Assembly: GCA_023401495.1 (NCBI GenBank)
Contig: JAEXDU010000127.1
Location: forward strand, 1 to 32,694
Direction of reading: 5' to 3'
Length of the DNA: 32,694 nt
Source: Bacillota bacterium
GTDB taxonomy: Bacteria; Bacillota; Clostridia; Oscillospirales; Acutalibacteraceae
Shown here: piece by piece, positions 24,187 to 32,089 of the stretch
Layout: each line of letters starts with the position of its first letter
Position numbering within the stretch: position 1 is the stretch's first letter
Translations under genes and position numbers: made by a program
The notes under the pieces: model-generated
The model's input: only the letters and a program-made list of their open reading frames with translations
What the model was told of the DNA's origin: nothing
The model's database searches: none

Positions 24187-25395
24187 ATGAAAAAACTGTT
24201 GGGAATTCTAATGTCTCTGTCGTTGCTGGTATCTGCTACCGCATGTTCGTCCGGCGGTACGGCGGCAAGCTCCACGCCTTCGGGAGGCGCTTCCGGCGGA
24301 GATTCCACCGCCCCTATCCGCATTGGATTTTTTACGCCAGAATCCGCCGCTGCCGCTGCCGCCGATGGCCAGAGCGCGCGTCAGTCCGCTGAGCTGGCTG
24401 TGAAAATCGCCAACGACGCCGGCGGAATCAACGGCCGCAAGGTGGAACTGGTAGCTTATGACGATGGTCTGGATAACACGCAGGCAGCGAATATCGCTGA
24501 AAAGCTCTCCACCGCCGACAAAGTGGATGCTGTTGTTTCCGGTTCCTATTCCGGACCCACCCGCGTCGCCGCTCCCATTTTTCAGAATGCGGGAATCGTG
24601 ATGGTCTCTGCCTATGCGGTTCACCCCGATGTAGTGAATGCGGGCGATTTCATTTTCTCGCAGTCCTTCCCCGGTTCGGTACAAGGAACTGCAGGCGCCA
24701 AATTCGCCATAGATACCCTGAAAGCAAAGAACATCGCGATTATCGGCGTCGACCTGGATTTTGGCAAGGAGCTCTCGAAATACTTTAAGTCCTATGCCGA
24801 AGCCAACGGTGCAAAGATCGTTTCGGAAGATTACGTGGCGATTTCCGACAATGATTTCACATCCATCATTTCTAAAATCAAGGGCCTGAACGTTGATATG
24901 ATTTACAGCGCCAACTACTACGCGCATGCCTCTGAAGTGGTGCGGCAGGCCGCGCTGCAGGGCCTGAAGGTTCCTGTTCTGGGCACGGAGGGCGCCGACT
25001 CCTGGCAGCTGCTGCAGACCGCCGGCGAACATGCCAACGGACTGTATATCACCACAAACATGAACCGCGACGACAAGCTGGAAAGCACACAGAAGTATAT
25101 CAAGGAATACGAAGCCGCGTACAAAATGCAGCCCGACATGGTCGGCGCATCCGTGTATGACGCATTTCAGGTTCTGTTTGCCGGCTTCAAGTCTGTGGGT
25201 ACCGGCGACAGTGCCAAACTGCGCGACTACATCAGCGGAATGAAGGATTTTGAATCGGTTACCGGCAAGCTGCTCTATTACACAGAATCCCGCTCGGCTG
25301 TTAAGATCGTCCAGATTCAGCAGGTGAAGGAAGGGGCTTTCCACGAATTTGCCACGATCGACGATCCCAAGATCATTGATCCGAGCAACTATTAA
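24187..25395 (+). CDS. livK: Branched-chain amino acid-type ABC transporter substrate-binding lipoprotein
   Basis: 402 residues. A lipoprotein signal ends in the lipobox ATAC with Cys20, then a Ser/Gly/Ala-rich linker, then a type I periplasmic-binding fold of the Leu/Ile/Val family (IRIGFFTPES start, VKIANDAGGINGRKVEL, SYSGPTRVAAPIF). It captures the substrate outside the membrane for LivHMGF. AGGAGGG at 24172-24178 precedes ATG 24187. The family also binds amides, urea, short acids and aromatic compounds, so the substrate is not certain to be an amino acid. A terminator-like hairpin separates it from livH. Confidence 0.93.
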   Translation: MKKLLGILMSLSLLVSATACSSGGTAASSTPSGGASGGDSTAPIRIGFFTPESAAAAAADGQSARQSAELAVKIANDAGGINGRKVELVAYDDGLDNTQAANIAEKLSTADKVDAVVSGSYSGPTRVAAPIFQNAGIVMVSAYAVHPDVVNAGDFIFSQSFPGSVQGTAGAKFAIDTLKAKNIAIIGVDLDFGKELSKYFKSYAEANGAKIVSEDYVAISDNDFTSIISKIKGLNVDMIYSANYYAHASEVVRQAALQGLKVPVLGTEGADSWQLLQTAGEHANGLYITTNMNRDDKLESTQKYIKEYEAAYKMQPDMVGASVYDAFQVLFAGFKSVGTGDSAKLRDYISGMKDFESVTGKLLYYTESRSAVKIVQIQQVKEGAFHEFATIDDPKIIDPSNY

Positions 25396-25435
25396 CCGAA
25401 ATTGTTCCTGAAACCGTTCTTATCAGGCAAAATAC

Positions 25436-25475
25436 AAAAAGGAGGCGTCGCCAATCGCGGCGGCGCCTCCTTTTT
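25436..25475 (+). terminator. Attenuating terminator between livK and livH
   Basis: A 17-bp stem (AAAAAGGAGGCGTCGCC with one G-U pair to its partner arm at 25459-25475), a 6-base loop and a T tract. Partial termination here would leave the binding protein in excess over the membrane subunits. Confidence 0.85.
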
Positions 25476-25511
25476 GTAAAAAATCTCCCAAAAAAGAAGT
25501 GATGGACACAA

Positions 25512-26387
25512 ATGATTACGCAACAGTTAATTAATGGATTGATGATCGGCAGTCTCTACGCTCTTACTGCGTTGGGCGCAACATTGATCTACGGTATCCT
25601 CAGAATTCTTGATATTGCGAATGCCGCCGCTTACCTGATCGGCGCTTATGTGGGCTGGTACATCTACCTTGCCACTGGCAACATCATCCTGACCTTTCTC
25701 GGCGCGATTCTGCTGGCAGGGGGGCTCGGCGTACTGCTGCAAAAAACAGTTTACAGCCCGATCATTGCAAGACCGCAGGTCATCGCGATCATTCCTCTGG
25801 TGGCGTCGGTCGGCCTGTTCACCATCAGCAACGATCTGGTCCGTCTGATCGCGGGGCCCGGAACCAAGGCGTATAACTTTTCTTTTCCCGTGGAGTCTTT
25901 CCACATCGGGGGGCTGGTCATACTGCCCAGCTGGATTCTGATTTTCGCGCTCACAGCGACCCTGCTGCTGATCCTGTGGTTTATTCTCAACCGAACCAAG
26001 ATGGGCCTTGCCTGGCGCGCCACCGCGCAGGACAGCGAGATCGCCAAAGCGGTCGGCGTGGATACCAGCTCGGCGATGGCGCTTTCCTACATCCTCGGTT
26101 ACGGCTTCGCCGCCGCCGCGGGCGTCATGGTCGGTATTCTTTACAATTCGATCACCCCCGCTCTGGGCGAGGTGCCCTCCTATAAAATGCTGGCCATCAT
26201 CGTGCTGGGCGGTCTGGGAAATCCGTTTGGAACCGTCATCGCCGGCATCTTCATCGGTCTCACCGAGGTGCTGGCCTCCGTATATACCCAAATCCCCATC
26301 CCGAAAGACGCCATCGCTTTTGTCGTATTAATCATCGTGCTGTTGATCAAGCCCTCCGGCCTGATCAGTCAGAAAAACAGAACTTAA
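25512..26387 (+). CDS. livH: Branched-chain amino acid-type ABC transporter permease LivH
   Basis: 291 residues, about eight helices. It opens with the LivH-typical QQLINGLMIGSLYALTALGATLIYGILRILDIANAA run and carries the family's EAA-like loop (GLAWRATAQDSEIAKAVGVD) and GGLGNPFGTVIAG. It forms the translocation pore with LivM. The ribosome binding site before ATG 25512 is weak. Expression depends on read-through of the preceding terminator or on an unrecognised promoter. Confidence 0.95.
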   Translation: MITQQLINGLMIGSLYALTALGATLIYGILRILDIANAAAYLIGAYVGWYIYLATGNIILTFLGAILLAGGLGVLLQKTVYSPIIARPQVIAIIPLVASVGLFTISNDLVRLIAGPGTKAYNFSFPVESFHIGGLVILPSWILIFALTATLLLILWFILNRTKMGLAWRATAQDSEIAKAVGVDTSSAMALSYILGYGFAAAAGVMVGILYNSITPALGEVPSYKMLAIIVLGGLGNPFGTVIAGIFIGLTEVLASVYTQIPIPKDAIAFVVLIIVLLIKPSGLISQKNRT

Positions 26388-26399
26388 GGGGGCGGGGAA

Positions 26400-27302
26400 A
26401 TGAGCAACTATTTATTCTCGATCGCCTCAAATGTCGCCATTTTCGGCATTTTGGCGCTGTCACTCAACATCATTACAGGTTATGCCGGACAAGCTATGAT
26501 GGGCCACGCCGCCTTTTTTGGCATCGGCGCCTATTCCGCCGCGCTCCTGACGAACGCCGGGCTCAATTTCTGGCTTGCTCTGCCTGTCTGTCTGATCATT
26601 TCAGGGCTCTGCGGCGCCATCTTGGGCGTAGCGAGTCTGCGCGTGCAGAACGATTTTCTGGCGATTACCACCATCGGCCTGAATTTCGTTCTGGTGGCGC
26701 TGTTCAACAATCTGGAGATTTTCGGCGGGTCTTTGGGGCTTGCCACCAAGAAGCCATCTTTATTTGGGCACCGTATGGGCAACCAGGAATTTTTCTTCCT
26801 CGCCGTTCTGGTCGTGATTGCCGTATGTCTTTTGATTGTCCAGATGAAGCGTTCCTGGTTCGGCATCGCACTGGCCGCCATCAACAACGACGAAAAAGCG
26901 GCCAGCTCTTTTGGCGTCAACGTCAGCCAATATAAGATTCTCAGCTTTATCCTCGGCACCGCCATCGCCGGACTGGCTGGAGGAATTTACTCGCACCGCA
27001 TGGGATTCATTTTCGCTTCGGATTTTGCTTTCGTAATTTCCATCCAGATTCTTTCGATGGTAGTGGTGGGCGGTCTCGGCACGATCCGCGGCCCTCTGGT
27101 GGGCGCGATTTTACTGGGAGTTCTGCCGGAGCTGCTGCGCTCTGTCTCGGATTACCGCAACCTGCTTTACGGCGGCCTTCTGGTGCTGATGGTACGGTTT
27201 ATGCCGGAAGGTCTGCTGGGCGACGGCAGTCCCCTGATGCGGGCCTTCGCGAAAATCAGGGTCTCTCTGTTCCCAAAGAAAGGGGGGCAAAGCCATGGAT
27301 GA
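26400..27302 (+). CDS. livM: Branched-chain amino acid-type ABC transporter permease LivM
   Basis: 300 residues, multi-helix, starting at ATG 26400 after a GGGGCGGGG-type box, 12 bases after livH. Family signatures include NIITGYAGQAMMGHAAFFGIGAYSAA near the start, the coupling loop FGIALAAINNDEKAASSFGVN and VVGGLGTIRGPLVGA. It pairs with LivH. Its end overlaps the livG start by eight bases. Confidence 0.95.
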   Translation: MSNYLFSIASNVAIFGILALSLNIITGYAGQAMMGHAAFFGIGAYSAALLTNAGLNFWLALPVCLIISGLCGAILGVASLRVQNDFLAITTIGLNFVLVALFNNLEIFGGSLGLATKKPSLFGHRMGNQEFFFLAVLVVIAVCLLIVQMKRSWFGIALAAINNDEKAASSFGVNVSQYKILSFILGTAIAGLAGGIYSHRMGFIFASDFAFVISIQILSMVVVGGLGTIRGPLVGAILLGVLPELLRSVSDYRNLLYGGLLVLMVRFMPEGLLGDGSPLMRAFAKIRVSLFPKKGGQSHG

Positions 27303-28047
27303 GCTGCTGCGCGTGGAAGACCTGAAAATGTATTTCGGAGGCCTGAAAGCCATCGACGGCCTTTCTCTTTCCGTCTATTCCGAAGAAGTTCTGGGCATCA
27401 TCGGGCCGAACGGCGCGGGTAAAACCACGCTGTTCAACGCCATCTGCGGCGTGTATAAGCCCACCGGGGGCAAGGTGCTTCTCCGCGGGGCGGAGGTACA
27501 GGGCCTGCCCGCCCACGAAATGGCGCGCAAGGGCATTGCCCGCACGTTTCAAATCTCCAAGCCCCTGAAGGACCTGACCATTCTGGACAACGTGGTGGCC
27601 GCGGCCGGAATTCATGAATACACCGGCGTACGCTCCTATTTCCGAAAAAGTCATACCCCCGAAGTGGTGGAAAAGGCGGAGTCTGTGCTGGAATTGGTCG
27701 GACTGAAAGAAATGCGCGACAAAAAAGCCCGCGATGTGTCTTTGGGCTACCTGCGCCGCCTGGAAATCGCCCGCGTTCTGATCACCGATCCGCTTCTCAT
27801 CATGCTGGACGAACCCGCCGCCGGTCTGTCCAACTTTGCAATCAATCAAATCACCGAGCTGATTTTGCAGCTCAAGGAACAAAAGAAGACGATCATCCTC
27901 ATTGAGCACAATCTCCCCATCACGATGAAGGTCTGCGACCGGATCGCCGTGCTGAACTACGGCAAAAAAATCGCCGAGGGCGCCCCCGCGCAAATACAGG
28001 GAGACCCGCAGGTGATCGAAGCCTATTTAGGGGAGGAGGATGACTGA
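27295..28047 (+). CDS. livG: Branched-chain amino acid-type ABC transporter ATP-binding protein LivG
   Basis: 250 residues: Walker A GPNGAGKT at 37-44, Walker B LLIMLDEPAAGLS and switch His in LIEHNL. The signature reads VSLGYLRRLEIAR instead of the more usual LSYGQQRRLEIAR, a mild deviation at the Gln positions. Its first codons overlap livM, and its stop overlaps the livF start. It powers import together with LivF. Confidence 0.95.
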   Translation: MDELLRVEDLKMYFGGLKAIDGLSLSVYSEEVLGIIGPNGAGKTTLFNAICGVYKPTGGKVLLRGAEVQGLPAHEMARKGIARTFQISKPLKDLTILDNVVAAAGIHEYTGVRSYFRKSHTPEVVEKAESVLELVGLKEMRDKKARDVSLGYLRRLEIARVLITDPLLIMLDEPAAGLSNFAINQITELILQLKEQKKTIILIEHNLPITMKVCDRIAVLNYGKKIAEGAPAQIQGDPQVIEAYLGEEDD

Positions 28048-28751
28048 TGCTGGAAATGAAGGATCTATATGTTTCTTACGGGATGATGGAGGTCATCCAC
28101 GGGATCAACCTGAAGGTCGATTCCGGCGAGCTGGTATCGGTCATCGGGCCGAACGGCGCGGGTAAAACCACGCTGATCAAGGCCGCCATGGGCCTGGTGC
28201 CGCTCCATTCCGGGAGCATTCTATACGACGGGCAGGATATTTCCTCTCTTGCCGCGCATAAACGAGCAGAGATTGGAATCGGTTACGTACCGGAAGGCCG
28301 GCGTGTCTTCGGAGAACTGACGGTGGAGGAAAATCTGCGGATCGGCGCGTACCGTCTGCCGGACGCCAGACAAATGCGGTCGAATCTGCAAAAGGTATAC
28401 GAGATGTTTCCCCGGCTGGGGGAACGTAAAAATCAGCTAGCGAACACCATGTCCGGCGGAGAACAGCAAATGCTGGCCATTGGCCGCGCCCTGATGCTTT
28501 CCCCCCGCCTGCTGCTGATCGACGAGGTGTCTATGGGGCTGATGCCCATCATGGTGAATACCTGCTTTCAGATCATCAAGGAATTGAACCAATCGGGCAT
28601 CACGATCCTGATGGTGGAACAAAACGCCAACAAGGCGCTTAAAATCGCCAACCGCGGATATGTGATCGAGGCCGGCAACATCACTCTGGAGGGCGCTTCG
28701 GAAATGCTTCGCAGTAACGACATGGTGCAAAAAGCGTATTTAGGAAGCTGA
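28047..28751 (+). CDS. livF: Branched-chain amino acid-type ABC transporter ATP-binding protein LivF
   Basis: 234 residues: Walker A GPNGAGKT at 34-41, YVPEGRRVFGELTVEENL typical of LivF, signature MSGGEQQMLAIGRALM, and the usual Walker B position (LLLIDEVSMGL). ATG 28047 shares its A with the livG stop codon. Last gene of the operon, followed by the palindromic terminator at 28822. Confidence 0.95.
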   Translation: MLEMKDLYVSYGMMEVIHGINLKVDSGELVSVIGPNGAGKTTLIKAAMGLVPLHSGSILYDGQDISSLAAHKRAEIGIGYVPEGRRVFGELTVEENLRIGAYRLPDARQMRSNLQKVYEMFPRLGERKNQLANTMSGGEQQMLAIGRALMLSPRLLLIDEVSMGLMPIMVNTCFQIIKELNQSGITILMVEQNANKALKIANRGYVIEAGNITLEGASEMLRSNDMVQKAYLGS

Positions 28752-28821
28752 AGCTTTAAAGTATCACCAAATCCAATCCATCGATCAAGAATCAAGCCAT
28801 TTGTGTTTATTTTCTTTCAGA

Positions 28822-28869
28822 CGCATATAAAAGCGGCTCCCCAATATTGGGGAGCCGCTTTTATATGCG
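28822..28869. terminator. 48-base perfect palindrome, bidirectional terminator
   Basis: 24 bases on each side are exact complements with no spacer, centred at 28845/28846. The core GCGGCTCCCC/GGGGAGCCGC is flanked by AAAA and TTTT. It lies between the converging livF and sigma-54 activator genes and would end both transcripts. Confidence 0.85.
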
Positions 28870-28956
28870 CCTACTCTGCTGATGGACCATTGGAGTTTGA
28901 CTGGCGCAACACCGGCCTGCGTGCTACGGCGCACTCTGTTTTGCGGCTGCAGGCGA

Positions 28957-30849
28957 TTAAGGGATCAAATGGTATTTTTTCATTTTTCTCCAAAGCGTTG
29001 TGGTGCTGATATTCAGTTCCGCGGCGGCCTGTGCCCGGTTGCCGCCGCTGCGCGCCAAAAGCTCCTGTATTTTCTCCCGTTCATACTGCATCACGGATTC
29101 TTTAGGGGAAGGAGGCAGTGCAGCAGCCCGCGTATCACTGACCGCCGTGGGGCGGCGCCGGATCACTCCCTCCAAACAGTCCGGCCCGATACACGTGCTT
29201 TCGGACAGGGTGATCGCCCTCTCAAGAAGATTGAAAAACTGCCGGATATTCCCCGGATAGCCGCCCTGTTGCAGCAGCGTGACTGCTTCTTTGCTAAAAG
29301 TAATTTCCGGGCAGGTTTTTCTGGTATAATGCTCGATCAGGAGGGGAATATCTTCTTTCCGTTCTCTCAGCGGCGGCAGATACAGCTCCAAAACATTCAG
29401 GCGGTAAAGCAGGTCCTCACGGAACTTTCGCTGCTGAACCAGCTCTTCCAGATTCTTGTTGGTCGCACTGATGACCCGCACATCGATCGGAACAATCTTG
29501 TTGTCGCCCAGCCGGCTGATTTCCTTTTCCTGCAGCACACGGAGGAGCTTTGCCTGAACATCGATATTCATTTCGCCGATTTCGTCCAGAAACACAGTCC
29601 CGCCGTGGGCCAGCTCAAACAGCCCCATTTTGCCTTCCCTGTTGGCCCCGGTAAACGCCCCTTTTACATAACCGAACAGTTCGCTTTCCAGAATAGATTC
29701 CGGCAGGGCCGCGCAGTTGATCGCCACAAAGGGCTCGTTGGCCCGGCCGCTGGCATTATGGATGCTTTGTGCAAAAACCTCTTTCCCCGTTCCGGTTTCA
29801 CCGGAAATCAGGATCGCACTGTTGCTTGCCGCATATTTCTTCCCGAGCCGGATCGTCTCTTTGATGGAAGCGCTCTCCCCCACAATATCGCGGAAGGTAT
29901 AGCGGGCGGCGGGATATTTTTCACTCAGCTTCATGCGAATCTGTTTTTCCGCGGATTGGATTCGGTTTCCGCTGCCGACAATGATAACCACGCTTTTCAG
30001 CTGCGCATTCACAATGATCGGCCTGCAGTTCACCAAATAGACCCGAGAGAACAGATTCACAATCGATTTCTGGATGGGTTCCTTTTGATTCAGAACCAGA
30101 TCCGCCTCCTTCTCCGGGAAGAGAAGCCGCAGAATTTCTTCCGATGACCGGTTGTGGAACAGGGCCTTGGCATTGTCGTTCAGAAAGAGCAGCTCCCCCG
30201 AGGGGGAATAGTTCAAAATCGCGTCGGGTGTTCCGTTGATGGTGGCCAGAATGGTCTGAAGATACTCATCCTTTGCCTCCATCGACATCAGAATATTCAG
30301 CGCACGGTCAATGGCCGTTTCCACATTGCCGGAGTGAACCCGCAGCATCACATGGCGCAGCTCGTGAGCATCGGCGGCCTGCTTTACGGAAAATCCGCCG
30401 ATCAGCAGGCGGGTACCGGGACGAAGCTCACCGATGATGTCCTGTTCGACGGTGTCCGGGGATTTGGGGTCGATCACCTGCACATCCATGCCGGAGATCC
30501 GGCGGAAGCGCAGCATGGTATTGTAGGCGCTGTCGAACCCGATCAGCGCAATTTCTTCCGGCGCACAATCGCCCATCTGAACGGATTCGTAGATTTCCTC
30601 GTAAAGGTATGGGACATCCACCACCGGAATGGGAACATTCTCTTCCAGAAGCCGCACGTTGCGTCCTCTGGCAATCAGCACCTTGGCCCCGGCGGCAACA
30701 GCCTCTTTGGCATTGCGGATCGTATGCTTTCCGGTCGCCTCAATAATCCCCACCCGGCCGGTCAGGCGGCGCTTTTGGATAATCTGCCTTGCAACAGAGG
30801 TAAAAACATCGGACGCGGCAAAAATCATGATGTCACAGATTTCTTTCAC
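28957..30849 (-). CDS. PrpR-type sigma-54-dependent transcriptional activator
   Basis: About 630 residues from a GTG at 30849. An ATG five codons upstream (30864) is less likely: it lies in the arm of an inverted repeat, and the bases around it (TGGAGGG) form the ribosome binding site for the GTG. Starting at the GTG gives MKEICDIMIF, matching the start of the paralogue at 5103. Domains: PrpR_N-like sensor (about 1-190), PAS-like (about 195-300), AAA+ domain with GETGTGKE at 350-357, GAFTGA at 397-402 and Walker B VFLDEIGE, and a C-terminal Fis-type helix-turn-helix (AAELNISTTTLWRKMK). It is divergent from the hydroxyacid dehydrogenase operon, whose -24/-12 promoter it very likely activates. 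Confidence 0.95.
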   Translation of the reverse strand: MKEICDIMIFAASDVFTSVARQIIQKRRLTGRVGIIEATGKHTIRNAKEAVAAGAKVLIARGRNVRLLEENVPIPVVDVPYLYEEIYESVQMGDCAPEEIALIGFDSAYNTMLRFRRISGMDVQVIDPKSPDTVEQDIIGELRPGTRLLIGGFSVKQAADAHELRHVMLRVHSGNVETAIDRALNILMSMEAKDEYLQTILATINGTPDAILNYSPSGELLFLNDNAKALFHNRSSEEILRLLFPEKEADLVLNQKEPIQKSIVNLFSRVYLVNCRPIIVNAQLKSVVIIVGSGNRIQSAEKQIRMKLSEKYPAARYTFRDIVGESASIKETIRLGKKYAASNSAILISGETGTGKEVFAQSIHNASGRANEPFVAINCAALPESILESELFGYVKGAFTGANREGKMGLFELAHGGTVFLDEIGEMNIDVQAKLLRVLQEKEISRLGDNKIVPIDVRVISATNKNLEELVQQRKFREDLLYRLNVLELYLPPLRERKEDIPLLIEHYTRKTCPEITFSKEAVTLLQQGGYPGNIRQFFNLLERAITLSESTCIGPDCLEGVIRRRPTAVSDTRAAALPPSPKESVMQYEREKIQELLARSGGNRAQAAAELNISTTTLWRKMKKYHLIP

Positions 30850-30863
30850 GGACAAGCCCTCCA

Positions 30864-30899
30864 TTTCACATGAATTTCACTTTTGAAATTCATGTGAAA
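30864..30899. promoter_or_regulatory. 36-base inverted repeat over the regulator's transcription start
   Basis: Two perfect 16-base arms (TTTCACATGAATTTCA at 30864-30879 and its complement at 30884-30899) flank CTTT. It directly follows the -10 box of the minus-strand promoter, where a repressor would block transcription. It could be an autoregulatory operator or the site of another factor. Confidence 0.65.
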
Positions 30900-30928
30900 A
30901 TCATACCACGCTTTTTTAAAATGTTCAA
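30900..30928 (-). promoter_or_regulatory. Sigma-A promoter of the second sigma-54 activator
   Basis: On the minus strand TTGAAC (30928 to 30923), a 17-base spacer and TATGAT (30905 to 30900). The start would fall near 30894, inside the inverted repeat. Confidence 0.7.
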
Positions 30929-30940
30929 TCAGAAAATAAA

Positions 30941-30974
30941 GCCTGTTTTTGTGTTAGAAAAGAAAAAAACAGGC
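30941..30974. promoter_or_regulatory. Candidate upstream activating site for the sigma-54 promoter
   Basis: GCCTGTTTTT at 30941-30950 and AAAAACAGGC at 30965-30974 are perfect 10-base arms separated by 14 bases. The centre is about 100 bases before the expected start of the plus-strand operon, the usual distance for a sigma-54 activator site. Confidence 0.6.
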
Positions 30975-31031
30975 AGATTCCATGCGCTTTTTCAGCGTTT
31001 TCTCAATATTTTTTTCAAATTTAAAATTTAG

Positions 31032-31047
31032 TTGGCACAGAAATTGC
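31032..31047 (+). promoter_or_regulatory. Sigma-54 (-24/-12) promoter
   Basis: TTGGCAC at 31032-31038, five bases, TTGC at 31044-31047 matches the sigma-54 consensus TGGCAC-N5-TTGC with exact spacing. It lies 37 bases before the dehydrogenase ATG and is divergent from a sigma-54 activator gene. Confidence 0.88.
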
Positions 31048-31084
31048 GATTCTATTTGAGTGTAACAAGAAAGGAGGCTACATA

Positions 31085-32059
31085 ATGGCCTATCAGGTAC
31101 TACTGCCGCAACCTATTTTGAAAGAGGGATACGATTACTTACTCGAACATGGTTACGAGATCGTCGAGGGGAAAGGCCCCGGCGAAGAAGATATTCTCTC
31201 AGACATTGAAAAATGCGACGCCATGATTGTCCGCACCGCAAAAATAACCGCCAGAATTTTAGATGCGGCACCCAACCTGCGTGTCATCGCCCGGCACGGG
31301 GCAGGATATGACGGAATCGATCTGGAGGCGGCGCGCCGGCATAACATTCTGGTGATGAACGCGCCGGGTGTAAACAGCATTTCGGTGGCTGAGCTGGCGA
31401 TCTTCTATATGCTCCACTGTTCCCGCAATTTTAAGACGGTTCAGAAGCTCTATCAGGAGGATTACAGCTACGCGAAGTTTAAGGTTCCGAAAACAGAGCT
31501 GAACGGAAAAACGCTGGGGCTGGTCGGTCTGGGGAATATCGGTAAGCTGGTCGCAAAAAAGGCCGCCATGGGGTTCGATATGAAGGTGATCGCCTTTGAT
31601 CCGTTCCACCGCGGAGAACTGCCGGACTATATTGAGATGACACAGGACAGGGACGAGATTTTCCGCGTCAGCGACTATGTATCCCTTCATGTTCCGGCCA
31701 CAGAAGAAACGGTCAAAAGCATTGGCAGCCGTGAATTTTCTTTGATGAAAAACACCGCTTTCCTGATCAACACCGCCCGCGGCTCGATTGTGGACGAACC
31801 GGCTTTGATTCAGGCGCTTCAGGAAAAGCAGATTGCCGGGGCCGGGCTGGACGTGCTTTGGGATGAGCCTTTCCAGAAAGAGAACCCCCTGCTGCAAATG
31901 GACAACGTGCTGACCGCCCCGCACATTGGCGCGGCCACAAAAGAAGCCTCCAGCCGCGCTTCGCTGGCCTGCGCGCAGAACATAGACGATTACTTCTGCG
32001 GGCGGCCGCTGCACGCGGTCGTCCCGGAACTGAGAGATTTGATTCCAACGAAAGAATAA
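31085..32059 (+). CDS. D-2-hydroxyacid dehydrogenase (phosphoglycerate dehydrogenase-like)
   Basis: 324 residues with an N-terminal catalytic half and a central nucleotide-binding domain. GLGNIG lies at 148-153 and an acidic residue D171 after the second strand suggests NAD rather than NADP. The catalytic triad is in place: R232 in NTARGS, E261 in DEPF and H280 in APHIGAAT. The family interconverts 2-oxo acids and D-2-hydroxy acids. The protein lacks the C-terminal ACT domain of long serine-pathway enzymes, and the sigma-54 promoter argues for an inducible catabolic role instead of serine synthesis. AAAGGAGG precedes the ATG. It is followed after 30 bases by the RraA-like gene. Confidence 0.92.
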   Translation: MAYQVLLPQPILKEGYDYLLEHGYEIVEGKGPGEEDILSDIEKCDAMIVRTAKITARILDAAPNLRVIARHGAGYDGIDLEAARRHNILVMNAPGVNSISVAELAIFYMLHCSRNFKTVQKLYQEDYSYAKFKVPKTELNGKTLGLVGLGNIGKLVAKKAAMGFDMKVIAFDPFHRGELPDYIEMTQDRDEIFRVSDYVSLHVPATEETVKSIGSREFSLMKNTAFLINTARGSIVDEPALIQALQEKQIAGAGLDVLWDEPFQKENPLLQMDNVLTAPHIGAATKEASSRASLACAQNIDDYFCGRPLHAVVPELRDLIPTKE

Positions 32060-32089
32060 ATTCTGATAAAATGAGAGGAGAAAGAGAAC

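Noticed and set aside
24208..25344. A 378-codon minus-strand ORF opposite livK
   Set aside because: It is antisense to a complete binding-protein gene with lipoprotein signal and ribosome binding site.
28882..30147. A 421-codon plus-strand ORF opposite the second sigma-54 activator
   Set aside because: It overlaps the AAA+ domain of a clearly real gene on the other strand and has no recognisable domain.
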